Shown in pieces: positions 17,995-27,621 of a DNA stretch of 64,000 nucleotides. The translations under genes and the position numbers were made by a program. The stretch covers positions 1,116,001-1,180,000 of the forward strand of contig NZ_CP072380.1 in NCBI RefSeq assembly GCF_018128285.1, given 5' to 3'. This DNA comes from Atopobium sp. oral taxon 416. GTDB lineage: Bacteria; Actinomycetota; Coriobacteriia; Coriobacteriales; Atopobiaceae. Within the stretch, counting starts at the first letter, position 1, and each line of letters begins with the position of its first letter. The notes under the pieces were generated by a model. That model was given only the letters and a program-made list of their open reading frames with translations, searched no databases and had not been told where the DNA came from.

Positions 17995-19720
17995 CTACTC
18001 TCCTTCCTTGATGCAGCCGAAGGGGCAGGACTGGATGCACTGGCCGCAGCCGATGCACTGATTCGGATCGATGACGGCAGGGCCGTCCTCAGCCCTGCCG
18101 AGTACCAGGCAGTCTATCTAGATGCAGGTCCCGCACTTGCTGCAGTCGACGATATGATGCTGCGGGTGTGTGGAGCGGTCGATGAGGTGGCAGGGCGAGC
18201 GGAATACGAACGTGGAGAGCTTGTCCTCATGCTTCACCGCTGTCCTCAGTACCTTCCTGATGCTTGCTGCATCCTGGGCATCGATGGTCTCGACCTCGTC
18301 TGCCCCCATGGCACGGCACAGTACCTCGATATCGAGGTACTGTGCCGTGGAGACAGAGAGCGGAGAGACGCCTTGAGCCTGCTCGGAAAGCGTGACGCCG
18401 TTGCACGGATCTCCCCGTACTCCCGTCATGGCCATCATCCTGTTGTCGAGGATGCAGAGCGTCCCCTTGCCGTCGTGATCGTGCCTGGCAAGCTCGTGAT
18501 GCCCGAGTGTGCAAACTTCGAGTCGACGATGATGCCGACGACAGGGTGCTTCGTTCTCTTACCAGAACGAGCCAGCTCCATGCCGTGTGCCATTGAGAGC
18601 GATGCTCCCATATCGATGACGGAAGCGACAGCCTTGTAGGGCGCGACGGTACCGAGCATATAGCAGCCAATGTCTCCTGTGACGAGGACACACATCTTGT
18701 GGAGACCGACGTACACAAGGCGGTGCGGGCAGCCCCTGTGCAGGGGCAGGGTGGGGCGGCTCGCCGATGCCGAAGGCGGCCTTGATGTGGGCAGGCAGGA
18801 CCTCGCCACCACGCGGAAGCGGGCCCTGGGGCGGCACAGACACCTCGATGTCCAGTACCTTCACGTGGTTTGCGAAGTAGGTGCAGGTCTCCTCAACGAC
18901 GTAGAGCTTATTCACGGACAAGGCGAAGTCGCAGAGTTTCTTTGGCGGCAAAGGCCAGGTGACGCTGAACTTCGGTGTGGACGCTTCAGGCAGCACCTCC
19001 CTTACATTGTTGTAGAGAGCACCGGCGCAGGTGATACCGATCTCGGGATCGTGCATCTCGACACCGTTGAGCGGCGTCGCTTCGACCCATGCCACGAGTG
19101 CATCCTCGCGCTTATCCATCGCGATGCGGCGCTTCACGGCGAAGGCCGGCATCATGACATACTTTTTCCGGGTGGGACTCGTAGGTACGAGGTTCAACCT
19201 CTTTGCACTCGCCTTCCACCTCGACCATCGTCCTCGTGTGGGCGATGCGCAACATCTCATGGTGCATCACGGAAGTATCGAGGCGCTCCGAGATATCGAA
19301 AGCCTCCTTCGCGAAGTTATACATCTCCTCGGAGTCGGAAGGATCCAGGCATGGCACGGGCGCGAAGGCAGCGTAGTTTCTCGGATCCTACTCGTTCTGC
19401 GAGCTGTAGCACAAAGGATCGTCTGCCATAGAGAGCACGAAGCCGCCATTCACGCTCATGTCCGCAACGGACATGAAGGGATCTGCAGCGACGTTCAAGC
19501 CCACATGCTTCATCGCGGCGCAGGAGTGCACGCCTCCCATGGGACGCCGATCGCGACCTCCAAGGCTACCTTCTCGTTCGGTGCCCACTTGCAGGTGGGC
19601 CATCCTTCTTCACAAGGTTCTCGGGCATCTCGGCCGAGGGCGTGCACGGGTATACTGCACCCACGGCGACGCCTGTCTCCTCTAAGACTGGTTCTCGTAG
19701 TCCACAAGCCCCTGCGCGCC
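17995..19720 (-). pseudogene. iorA: Indolepyruvate:ferredoxin oxidoreductase alpha subunit, broken
   Basis: Pieces in IorA order, read leftward: AVGAVYPCTPSAEMPENL near 19700, KHVGLNVAADPFMSVADM with VNGGFVLSMADDPLCYSSQN (TPP-dependent core entry), PVPCLDPSDSEEMYNFAKEA, EVSVPPQGPLPRGGEVLPAH, the TPP motif region CVLVTGDIGCYMLGTVAPYK with AHGMELARSG, then HIVDCSKCGTCI with a stop, and finally the ferredoxin motif CIGCGQCIQSCPFGCIKEGE before the stop at 17995. At least five shifts or stops. The N-terminus overlaps the end of the upstream ligase. Confidence 0.82.
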
Positions 19721-21287
19721 GTAGCGGTGTCGAAGGAGCGACTTCTCGATCTTGCTTGTCGCATTGCGCGACACATCCGCGAAGATGATCCTGCGCGGCT
19801 GCCTGTAGTGCGCGACAGAACTTGTTGATATCGTCTTCCGTGGCATGAGAGCCCGGCTTCAGCTCCACGACAGCGCAGGCAATCTCTCCCAGGCACTTAT
19901 CGGATAGTCCTATCACGGCCACATCCTGGATATCCGGATCTCCTGACATGAAGTCCTCGATCTGGACCAGATAGAGGTTCTTTCCGTCCGTGATGATGGC
20001 ATCCTTCTTGCGGTCCACAAGCCAGTAGAACCCGTCCTCGTCCTGACGAGCCATGTCCTCCGGTATGGAGCCATTCATCCTGGAGCACCTCCGCCGTAGC
20101 GACAGGGTCCTTGTAGTAGCACTCCATGAGGCCCAGACCCTTGACACAGAGCTCGCCGACAGCGCCCTGCTCTACCTTGCAGCCGCTCTCGTCCACGATC
20201 TTGTCCGCCCAGCGGTAGCCGGGCATGCCGATAGCACCCACATGGTCGATGTTCCCGAGCCCCAGATGCACACATCTTGAACCCGTCGATTCTGAGAGGC
20301 CATAGTTCGTGTCGTACTGGTGGCTCAAGAAGACCTCTTTCCAGCGCTTGATGAGGTTCTTCGGCACCGGCTGGGCGCCGATATGCATGGGGTGCCACTG
20401 ATCGAGGTGGTAATCAGAGAGCGTGACCGTCCACTTCTCGGTGGCAGTAAGTATGTCCTGTGCCCAGGGCACGAGGAGCCACACAATCGCACAACTCTCG
20501 GAAGAGGGGGTCGACTCCGACGATATGCCGCAAAGGAGCACGTCCTTGCCGCCCACAAGACGGCTTCCCACCAATAATGCATCATGGCACCGGCATGGTA
20601 AACAGGAACACGTCCTCATGCACGGTCTTATGGCGCACTGTTTCCGTCGCTGCTACCTGCGTGAGCGAGCGGTGATGGTGAAGGATCGCCTTCGGGAAGC
20701 CGGCCATGCCAGAGGAGTAGTAGATGGTGGCATCCTCATCCTCCGAGAGCGGGATCAAGGGGTTCGTAGAGGTACAGAGCGCCGCAAGCTCCCAGTAGTT
20801 CTCTGCCCAGGTCGGGCAGTCGTCTCCCACATAGAAGAGAAAGCGTCCCTTCTTGATCTTGGGCACAATGGCCTCAGCCCTGCCCATGAACTCGGGACCG
20901 AAGACAAGGATCGTCGCATCCGACTTTTCGAAGCAGTACTCGATCTCGTCTGAGGCACAGTGGAAATTGAGCGGCACGGCCGTGGCGCCGGTCTCGAGGA
21001 TTCCAAAGTAGAGCGGCAGCCACTCGATGCGGTTATAGAGCAGAAGGGCCACTCTGTCGTCTTTGTGGACGCCACAGGAGAGCAGGAGATTCGCGAGGCG
21101 GTTCGACTTCTCGTCGGACACCTTCCAAGTCGTCTCTTCTGTACGGACTGTCCTCTGTCGTCTCTACAAGCTCATACTCGCGCCACGTGACCTGGCGGTC
21201 GTTCTGCATCTCTGGATTCACCTCGACAAGAGCGCACTCGTTGAGGTATGCCGTGGCATTGTGCCGCAACATGTCTACGACGGTCAC
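19682..21287 (-). pseudogene. Acyl/aryl-CoA ligase (AMP-forming), broken
   Basis: Starts at GTG 21287 (VVDMLRHNATAYLNECALVE). A shift near 21150 leads to KSNRLANLLLSCGVHKDDRV, LPLYFGILETGATAVPLNFH and the P-loop-like ATIYYSSGMAGFPKAILHHH (usual YTSGTTGxPK). Further pieces: YDTNYGLSESTGSRCVHLGL, QDEDGFYWLVDRKKDAIITD and GKNLYLVQIEDFMSGDPDIQ (usual GxNxYPxxIE). These are adenylate-forming enzyme motifs in order, with shifts near 21150, 20600 and 20100. Ligase next to iorA-iorB suggests the old operon converted aromatic or branched 2-oxoacids and recovered ATP from the acyl-CoA, with the ligase working in reverse. Confidence 0.78.
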
Positions 21288-21615
21288 AGCTGCTCCGCTC
21301 CCTCGATGGACGTTTCAGCCTCTTTGGAGCGCAAGCTCCAAACTTCATCAGCGTAGCGTATTGAAGAAGCCGCCTATCCCTTGATGCGGCCAGCGGCAAC
21401 CGAGCTGTAGCATTGACGTGGGCTTGCCGTACCTCAACGCCAACTCATCCTTCAATCCGTGTTACGCTAGCCGCATATACGCAATTGGACTTCAGAAGGG
21501 ATGCGCGCAATGGGAAGCTTCCCGAAGACGCTCTTCTACCGAATGCAGGGCTTCTAGCCCCTTGGGCGCATGGAGCGCTGCCGCACATCCCTGAAAAAGA
21601 AATCTGGGGATACCT
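21288..21615. other. Gap between divergent pseudogenes
   Basis: This 328-base stretch should hold the promoters of the dead ligase operon (leftward) and of metA (rightward). I see no riboswitch, terminator or conserved gene in it. A ribosome-site-like run GAAATCTGGGGA precedes metA. Confidence 0.4.
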
Positions 21616-22510
21616 ATGCCTATCAACATCCCTGACGGCCTGCCTACAAAGAAGATACCGCACAACGAGTACTTCTTTGCCCTCGAAGAGGAAGTGGCTG
21701 CCTCCCAGCAGATCCGCCCACTTCGTGTCATGCCCCTGAACCTTATGCCGACAACGATCGAGACCGAGACGCAGATCCTGCGCCTCATCTCGAAATCCCC
21801 TCTGCAGGTAAGCCTCGACTTCATGCGCGTCTCAAGCCATGAGGTTACGCACTCGAGAGACCACCTCGTGAAGTTCTATGAGACGTTCGCTACCTTGAAG
21901 GCCAACAACTACGATGGCCTTATCGCCACAAGCACACCCGTCGAGCAGATGCCCTTCGAAGATATGGACTACTGGCAAGAGTTCACTCGACTGGGCAGAT
22001 ACCCCTGTGCTCTCGATGATGCGTCTCTGCTGGGGCGCGATGACAAAGCTCTGTACAAGTACGGCATCCACGAAATCGATCTACCGGAGAAGCTCTTCGG
22101 CGTCTTCTCACAGAGGCTCTGCGACGAGTACAACTTCCTGGCGAACGGCTTCGACGAGCTCCTCTACATGCCGTACTCCCGGCACGCGATGCTCGACGAG
22201 GTAGAGCTCAGGCTCCATCCCAAGCTCCAGGTACTCTCAGAGGGCATCACGAGCGGACCTGCAATCATTGCGACGCTCGACTTCCACGAAATCTACCTCA
22301 CGGGGCACTTCGAATACGGCAGGGGTATACTGGCGTGATACGAATGCAGGAAAGCCGCTCAAGCTGCCCGTGAACTACTTCCCGGGAGGCGATCCTACCT
22401 ACCAACCACGCCCCACCTGGAAAGCCCATGCCAACTTCCTCCACTGGAACTGGCTCAACCGGGTCTACCAGATGACGCCATACCGCTTCAAGGACACCCC
22501 GCTACTGTAA
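21616..22510 (+). pseudogene. metA: Homoserine O-acyltransferase MetA, frameshifted
   Basis: MetA acylates homoserine in methionine synthesis. The start MPINIPDGLPTKKI with RPLRVMPLNLMPTTIETETQ and LRLISKSPLQVSLDFMR is typical. A first shift near 21985 puts the catalytic-cysteine region LDWADTPVLSMMRLCWGAM in a second frame. A reversal near 22050 returns to KYGIHEIDLPEKLFGVFSQR. A further shift near 22320 separates TGHFEYGRG from LPVNYFPGGDPTYQPRPTWK and KAHANFLHWNWLNRVYQMTP. With the nucleophile in another frame the enzyme is dead. Total length matches a full MetA (about 300 codons). Confidence 0.85.
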
Positions 22511-22587
22511 AGCAGCTCCACGCCCACGCCACCAGCACCGTGGACAAGTTCGAGTGCTGATCTGAAGTATATAAGGAGCACCACCCC

Positions 22588-23874
22588 ATGAAACAGGCAC
22601 GACCCTATCCAAAGGCATATATCACGAGAAAGGCCGCACGCATGCTCTCCCAGGGCTATCTCTGGGTCTTCGAGGGAGAGGTCAAATCTCTCGAGCCCGC
22701 AACTGACGGGCGTGCAGTTAAAAATGGCGATATCGTCGACCTCTTCGAGGAGAACGGTACCTGGCAAGGGGCTGGCCTTCTTTCCGAAGAGTCCAAGATC
22801 CGCGTACGCGTACTTTCGAGGAACGCGAACGACCACTTCGACGAGGACTTCTGGAGGCGGCGCATCCTCTGGGCCTGGGAACACAGGAAAGCTGTCATGG
22901 GGAGCAGGTCCTTGCCAGGCGTCGAGCCTGACACAAACTGCTGCCGCATCCTCTTTAGCGAGGCTGACGGAGTCCCAGGCCTCATCGTCGACCGCTACGA
23001 GGATGTGCTCGTGGCACAGGTGGGGACGTATGGCATGGAGATGAGGAAGGGGATGCTCTTCCCCCTCATCCTCGATGTAGTACGTTCTGATGGTCAGAAG
23101 ATCCGCGGCATCTACGAGCGTGCAGATTCTCCTGCAAGGAGGCTCGAGGGGCTCAGCCTCCACAAGGGCTGGTGGCCAGAGCCGGGACAGCCTGCCCCCG
23201 AGAGCACACGGGTCATAGCACAGGAGAACGGCCTTCTCTTCGACCTCGATATAGAGAACAGCCAGAAGACCGGCTTCTTCCTCGACCAAAAGTACAACCG
23301 CAGGGCTGTGAGGGAGCTCGCACAGGGCAGGCGTGTCCTCGACTGCTTCAGCCATGTAGGCCCCTTCGGGCTCAATGCTGCAGCAGGAGGAGCAGAGTTC
23401 GTACGCTGCATCGATATCTCCGACACTGCCATCTCGCTTGCCCGCGAGAATGCAAAGCTCAACCACCTCGAGGATAAAATGGACTTCACCTGCGCGAACG
23501 TCATGGAGTACCTGCCCGAGCTTGTGAAGAGCAAGGCGCGCCTCAAGGAGGAGGGAGGTCCCTTCGACCTCATCATCCTTGATCCTCCTGCCTTCACGAA
23601 GAGCCGCTCTGCCGTGGCACACGCAAAGAAGGGCTACCGCGAGATCAACGAGTGGGCCATGCGCCTCCTTCCCCGCGGAGGATACCTTGCCACCTGCTCA
23701 TGCTCGAGGTTCATGACAACAAGGCTCTTGGAAGAGGCAGTTGCTGAAGCAGCGCGCAATGCGAATGTGCAGCTCAAGCAGATCGAGCTCAGACAGCAGG
23801 CTCCGGACCATCCGATTCTCTGGGGGATGCCGGACACCCACTATCTGGACTTCCTGACGTTACAGGTCGTGTAG
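22588..23874 (+). CDS. RlmI-like 23S rRNA m5C methyltransferase
   Basis: A 428-residue class I SAM-dependent methyltransferase with an N-terminal PUA domain (residues about 1-85, with ARMLSQGYLWVFEGEVKS) and a C-terminal Rossmann domain. Motifs: NSQKTGFFLDQKYNRRAVRE, RVLDCFSHVGPFGLNAAAGG (SAM loop), CIDISDTAISLARENAKLNH, and the catalytic-site FDLIILDPPAFTKSRSA. Length and order fit the RlmI (cytosine-1962) family. AAGGAGCACCACCCC precedes ATG 22588. It is intact inside a dead block. Its 3' end overlaps the convergent tadA remnant. Confidence 0.9.
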   Translation: MKQARPYPKAYITRKAARMLSQGYLWVFEGEVKSLEPATDGRAVKNGDIVDLFEENGTWQGAGLLSEESKIRVRVLSRNANDHFDEDFWRRRILWAWEHRKAVMGSRSLPGVEPDTNCCRILFSEADGVPGLIVDRYEDVLVAQVGTYGMEMRKGMLFPLILDVVRSDGQKIRGIYERADSPARRLEGLSLHKGWWPEPGQPAPESTRVIAQENGLLFDLDIENSQKTGFFLDQKYNRRAVRELAQGRRVLDCFSHVGPFGLNAAAGGAEFVRCIDISDTAISLARENAKLNHLEDKMDFTCANVMEYLPELVKSKARLKEEGGPFDLIILDPPAFTKSRSAVAHAKKGYREINEWAMRLLPRGGYLATCSCSRFMTTRLLEEAVAEAARNANVQLKQIELRQQAPDHPILWGMPDTHYLDFLTLQVV

Positions 23875-24384
23875 CTGCACGCTTTTCTGCCTTCCTAACA
23901 GCACGCCTGGTCTGGAAGAACTCCTTGGGAAGTGCAGCCGACTCATCTGCCAAGACCCCTGGCGTGGCCTCGAACTCATGGTTCAAGCGCAGATCGTGAC
24001 TCACATCAAAGAGCGTTCCCGGAGCCCCGCTTTGGGGTCCGATACCCCATAGACGCAGCGATCGATGCGAGAGTTCACCATAAGCCCTGCACACATGAGG
24101 CAGGACTCAAGCGTCACATAGACCACGCAGTCCGAAAGGTACCAGCACCCGAGCTTTCCAACCGCTTCTACCATCGCACAGAACTCCGCATGGACAGAGG
24201 GATCATGGTCAAGCTCACAGCGGTTATGTACGGAAGCTACAGCTTCTCCATCGCAGACGACGGTGACACCCTGCCGGAACCCCCCCCGGCAGCACAGCCG
24301 GCCCCTGAAGCGCTTGTCAGCCTCGCGCACATCTTTCTCCTTGGAGCCCCATGCCATCCTCTCTATGCAGAACCCGTATGGCAC
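23789..24384 (-). pseudogene. tadA: tRNA adenosine deaminase TadA-like, apparently frameshifted
   Basis: TadA makes inosine-34 in tRNA-Arg. The core is clear: VVCDGEAVASVHNR, HAEFCAMVEAV (zinc His and catalytic Glu) and VTLESCLMCAGLMVNSRIDR (zinc cysteines, with Ser in place of Pro of the PCxxC motif), then YGVSDPKAG. After a shift near 24020 the rest continues as GTLFDVSHDLRLNHEFEATP and GVLADESAALPKEFFQTRR. The first ~40 residues are abnormal, so a second lesion upstream is likely. The 3' end overlaps the rlmI-like gene by about 86 bases. TadA is normally essential, so a working copy must be elsewhere or this is a paralogue. Confidence 0.7.
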
Positions 24385-24406
24385 CTGTCTATGATTCCAA
24401 GCCTAG

Positions 24407-25749
24407 GGAAACGATGATTAATTCGCTTCGATGAGGTCGCTGGGGTCACACGCTGTATGCCGTCGGCTCAAAATGTCTCGAACCATACAGTGCCCATATC
24501 CACATAGATGCCTATCTGTCTTCTGGATATGGTATAGCTACATCCACACATTCCAGTATATCCAAAAGGAAGATATGAGCAGCCAGATGAGCTTTCAAGA
24601 CCTTAAATCCTAAGGTAAAAGGAGAAAGACTAGGCAAGAGGCACTCTTAGAGCGGATGGATGTAATCGTTGTGTGGGATAGCCGGATTGCACTGGTAGAT
24701 ACCAGCTACCACTGACAGGCGCGTGTCAGGCATGTGCGCGCTGCAAAGACGAAGCTTAAGGATGTATCTTGCTTTAGGTCATGTTTGCTCTCTTAAGACG
24801 AGAGAACCTAAAGATGCTATCCTGGATTGCCACTCCTGGCAGCGCTTCTGTGCACGTAGACCTCATGCAAGCACAGGTGCCAGATGCGACGACACTCGCG
24901 AAGATGTGCCATAGCCTTAAAGCGAGAGGAGTTCGGCAAAGCTTGTGCTTTACGCCTGAACTTAGAGCTCGAAAAGGCAGGGATCACGGCGCGGGGCGGC
25001 TCCATGGTGGATGTGACCTTCACCTGGGCTCTTAAGCTTAACGAAGAACAAAGACCTTGCACGCGACCCTTAAAGCGCACCAGTCCAAGAAAGGGGGAGC
25101 CTGGCGTATCGGATACAAGGCGCATAGCGGCGTGGATACCGCAGGTGGCCTTGTGCATGGTGTGGAGACGATCGCCTAGAATGTATCTGACATATCCTGT
25201 GGCACACACACTCGTAAGGGAAGATGATAGGTTCTGCTGCGCAGACTTTAGGCTATATAGGTATAGCGAAGCGCCCTTAAGGACGCATAAAGACCCACAC
25301 CTCTCATCTATGCGCTAAAGTGTTGCTAAGGAAGCCTTCGACCATAGAGGGCCTTGCCTGTGCGCTCTTCTCCGAGAAAGGCATCGAGTCCAGGAAGGTA
25401 TCCGGCCGCTTAAAGGTAGAGCATCCCTTCCTTATCGTGAAGCGGCGCTTCGACCCCTTAAGGAAGCGCTACAGAAGGATAGAGAAGATGTCTGCACACT
25501 CAAGTCTTTCTCGCCCTTGCAAACCTTATCCATGTGCATCTTTTGCCGGCAGGCTGCACCTCCCGGCTCCCAGAGTCGCTTGATCCGTCTTGGAGCCTTC
25601 TTGCGGTGCATGGGACAGGACAAATGTAAGGATAGCGGCTTCTGCACGTGCTGGATGAGTATCTTTCCCTGCCTTTCCTGCATGCCGGCCTAGAAAAGTC
25701 GTGTGGTCGGTCCTCTCTGACACGTTATGGGGCATTAATCATCGTTTCC
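24407..25749 (+). mobile_element. Decayed IS5-subgroup element with CTAG target duplication
   Basis: A 1343-base element bounded by GGAAACGATGATTAAT at 24407 and its inverse ending at 25749, with CTAG directly outside both ends (24403-24406 and 25750-25753). A YTAR target fits the IS5 subgroup. The transposase on the plus strand is in many frames: MSFQDLKS at about 24590, KRRKTRQEALLERMDVIVVW, ATPGSASVHVDLMQAQVPDA, KAGITARGGSMVDVTF, ASTIEGLACALFSEKGIESR-like sequence near 25340, and KVEHPFLIVKRRFDPLRKRY near 25410. It sits in the presumed upstream region of tadA. Confidence 0.82.
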
Positions 25750-25821
25750 CTAGGATCGCCACGCAGCAGTAAATGCCCTGTACTGTCTTTCTCCACATTC
25801 ATACGAATCTCGGTTTCGTAG

Positions 25822-25864
25822 GCATACGATAGCTACGATAAAGCGCATCGTAGCTATCGTATGC
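25822..25864. promoter_or_regulatory. Perfect 18-bp inverted repeat (7-base loop)
   Basis: Arms GCATACGATAGCTACGAT (25822-25839) and its exact complement (25847-25864) surround AAAGCGC. Half-sites TACGATAGCTACGAT contain the direct repeat TACGAT/CTACGAT, and a further CTACGATGCTAT lies at about 25874. It ends 42 bases before the ATG of an AlbA-type gene. No T-run follows, so an operator is more likely than a terminator. Confidence 0.6.
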
Positions 25865-25906
25865 TATGATTCTCTACGATGCTATCCCCAGTAGATAGGA
25901 GCATCC

Positions 25907-25962
25907 ATGAACCGTGAGGGACCGAGTCTTGAATACAAAGCTGCCATCACATCATCATTTCT
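25907..25962 (+). pseudogene. AlbA/Schlafen-type putative DNA-binding protein, 5' stub
   Basis: ATG 25907, after ATAGGAGCATCC, opens MNREGPSLEYKAAITSSFL, which matches the N-terminus of AlbA_2-domain ATP-binding regulators (SLEYK or TLEFK motif). The frame then enters the ISL3 end and stops within a few codons. No continuation is seen beyond the element at 27566. The call rests on about 19 residues, so the family is probable but not certain. Confidence 0.45.
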
Positions 25963-27565
25963 GAGTCTTCGGTAGTTTGTGTGGCCCGGAGCTCGGCTAG
26001 GCAGCCTTCGCCTTGTCTGCCCTCTCCTTGCTCCTCTTCCTGTCGCGTTCCCGGTCCTTCCGCTTGCGCTCGTCCCTCTTCCGCTTCTCCTCCGCCCTGC
26101 CCTCCCAGGGCAGCGCAGGCTGCTCGTCGAAGCAGTGCAGCATGATCAGCGCTCAGAGGTTGTCGGCGTTGCAGAATCCATATCCGCTGGCTATGGTGAC
26201 CTTGATCTTGTTGTTGATGCTCTCGACGCGCCCGTTGCCGGTTCCGAGATTCACGGCGGCTATCACGTCGGCACGCCTGCGCCTCACCTTCTTCTCGACT
26301 GCGACGACGGGCGCGATCCTGCAGTATGCGGTGGCCTTCAGCCAGGCATCGAGCAGCCCTTGTGCCTTATGCGCATCCTTTGCGCGGAAGACAGCTCTCA
26401 AGATCCTCCTTGAGCGTCCATGCACGTGCAAGATGGCCCTCTGCGCGCTTCAGCTCTAAGAGCCGCTCCCTCTGCCGCGCGCTCAGGTCCTTAAGGGTTC
26501 TTCGCGAGCGCATAGCTGCTCCCCTTGATGCGAAAGGCCTCCGCCGAGAGGCTGCGTGCACGCTCCCTGAGCTTCCCGGCACGTGCTGCGCCCTGGGCCT
26601 TTGCGGCCCTCGCCTGCCTGTCTGCCTGGTGCGCTGTCTGCCATTCGTCGCGCCTCACCTGGTCGAGCGCATCGTTTATCCATTCGACCACATGGAAGGG
26701 GTCCATGACCCATCTTGCATTGGAGCAGCGCTTCCTGACCAGCTCTTCTATCCACCTCGCTGCGTCTGCCGTGACGACCTCGATCGAGCTTTTCTGCTCG
26801 CGCGTGAGCCCGTCCAGGAAAAGCGACAGCACCTCCTTGTTGTATCCCTCCTGTGCCCAAACGAGGCATCCCGATCATGGTCGACAACGGCCGTGAGGTA
26901 TCTGTGGCCCTTCTTGTAGCTCGTCTCGTCTTATGCCTTTGCGCCTCAGGCCGTCGATGTGGCCCTGTCCGCGTGCAGCCTCGATCTCCTCCTACACCCG
27001 TCTGCAGATGCCGCCCACGCTCTTCCACTCGATCCTGGCCAGCCTTGCAGTCCATAAGATCGGGCTGTGAACAGCAAGGCACGCCACCTAGTCCTTAAAG
27101 TCACGGGTGAACCTCGATGCCGCCCTTGCCCATGGCACGCACTCGACGAGCACTGCGTGCTCGGGGCAGCTCACGCGTGCGGGGCGCTACTTAAGGTAGC
27201 ACCTCGAGGAGGCGAGCTCCATCGCCCTCCACCGCCTCGCCGGCACGTGGTCGTGGCAGCTGCAGCGGTGCCCACACACCGGGCACCTCAGCTGCTCGCG
27301 CCTGTGCGGCCTCACCCGCACGACTATCGAGTCCCCCTTATCGCGGCCCCCACCACGACAGTCTTCACAAGCGACAGGACGTAACGCAGAATCGTTCCCA
27401 TGCGCGGTCCTCCCGTCGGATCGGATGCATTTGACGAAGTGAAATACTGCGGGAAAACAGCGCCGAACGGCCCCTCGCGGGGCTGTTCGTCTTGAGACTG
27501 CGTGTTTTCTGCATGCGAGCTGCGCAAAGCCATGGCGGGCTACCCACACAAACTACCGAAGAGCC
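25963..27565 (-). mobile_element. Decayed ISL3-family insertion sequence, copy C (diverged)
   Basis: Ends are GAGTCTTCGGTAGTTTGTGT at 25963 and the inverse of GGCTCTTCGGTAGTTTGTGT ending at 27565. They differ consistently from copies A and B (GTTTGTGTGG instead of GTTTCTATGG) and the element is longer (about 1.6 kb), so this is a related but separate lineage. The transposase reads leftward in pieces. Confidence 0.82.
26153..27403 (-). pseudogene. ISL3-family transposase (copy C), frameshifted
   Basis: From the right: MGTILRYVLSLVKTVVVGAA start at 27403, zinc-ribbon CPVCGHRCSCHDHVP near 27260, a catalytic piece MLSLFLDGLTREQKSSIEVV with DAARWIEELVRKRCSNARWV (26832 leftward), and the C-terminal piece LLDAWLKATAYCRIAPVVAV with GNGRVESINNKIKVTIASGY (26153-26431). 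Pieces are in three frames. Confidence 0.82.
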
Positions 27566-27621
27566 CACAATATCGATTTTCTTACCGGAGTTTCTCGGGG
27601 TGAAGTGTATAGGAGGATGGG

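Noticed and set aside
22465-23622. A 385-codon minus-strand open frame over the rlmI-like gene
   Set aside because: Antisense of a conserved methyltransferase with intact SAM motifs; no domain or start signal of its own.
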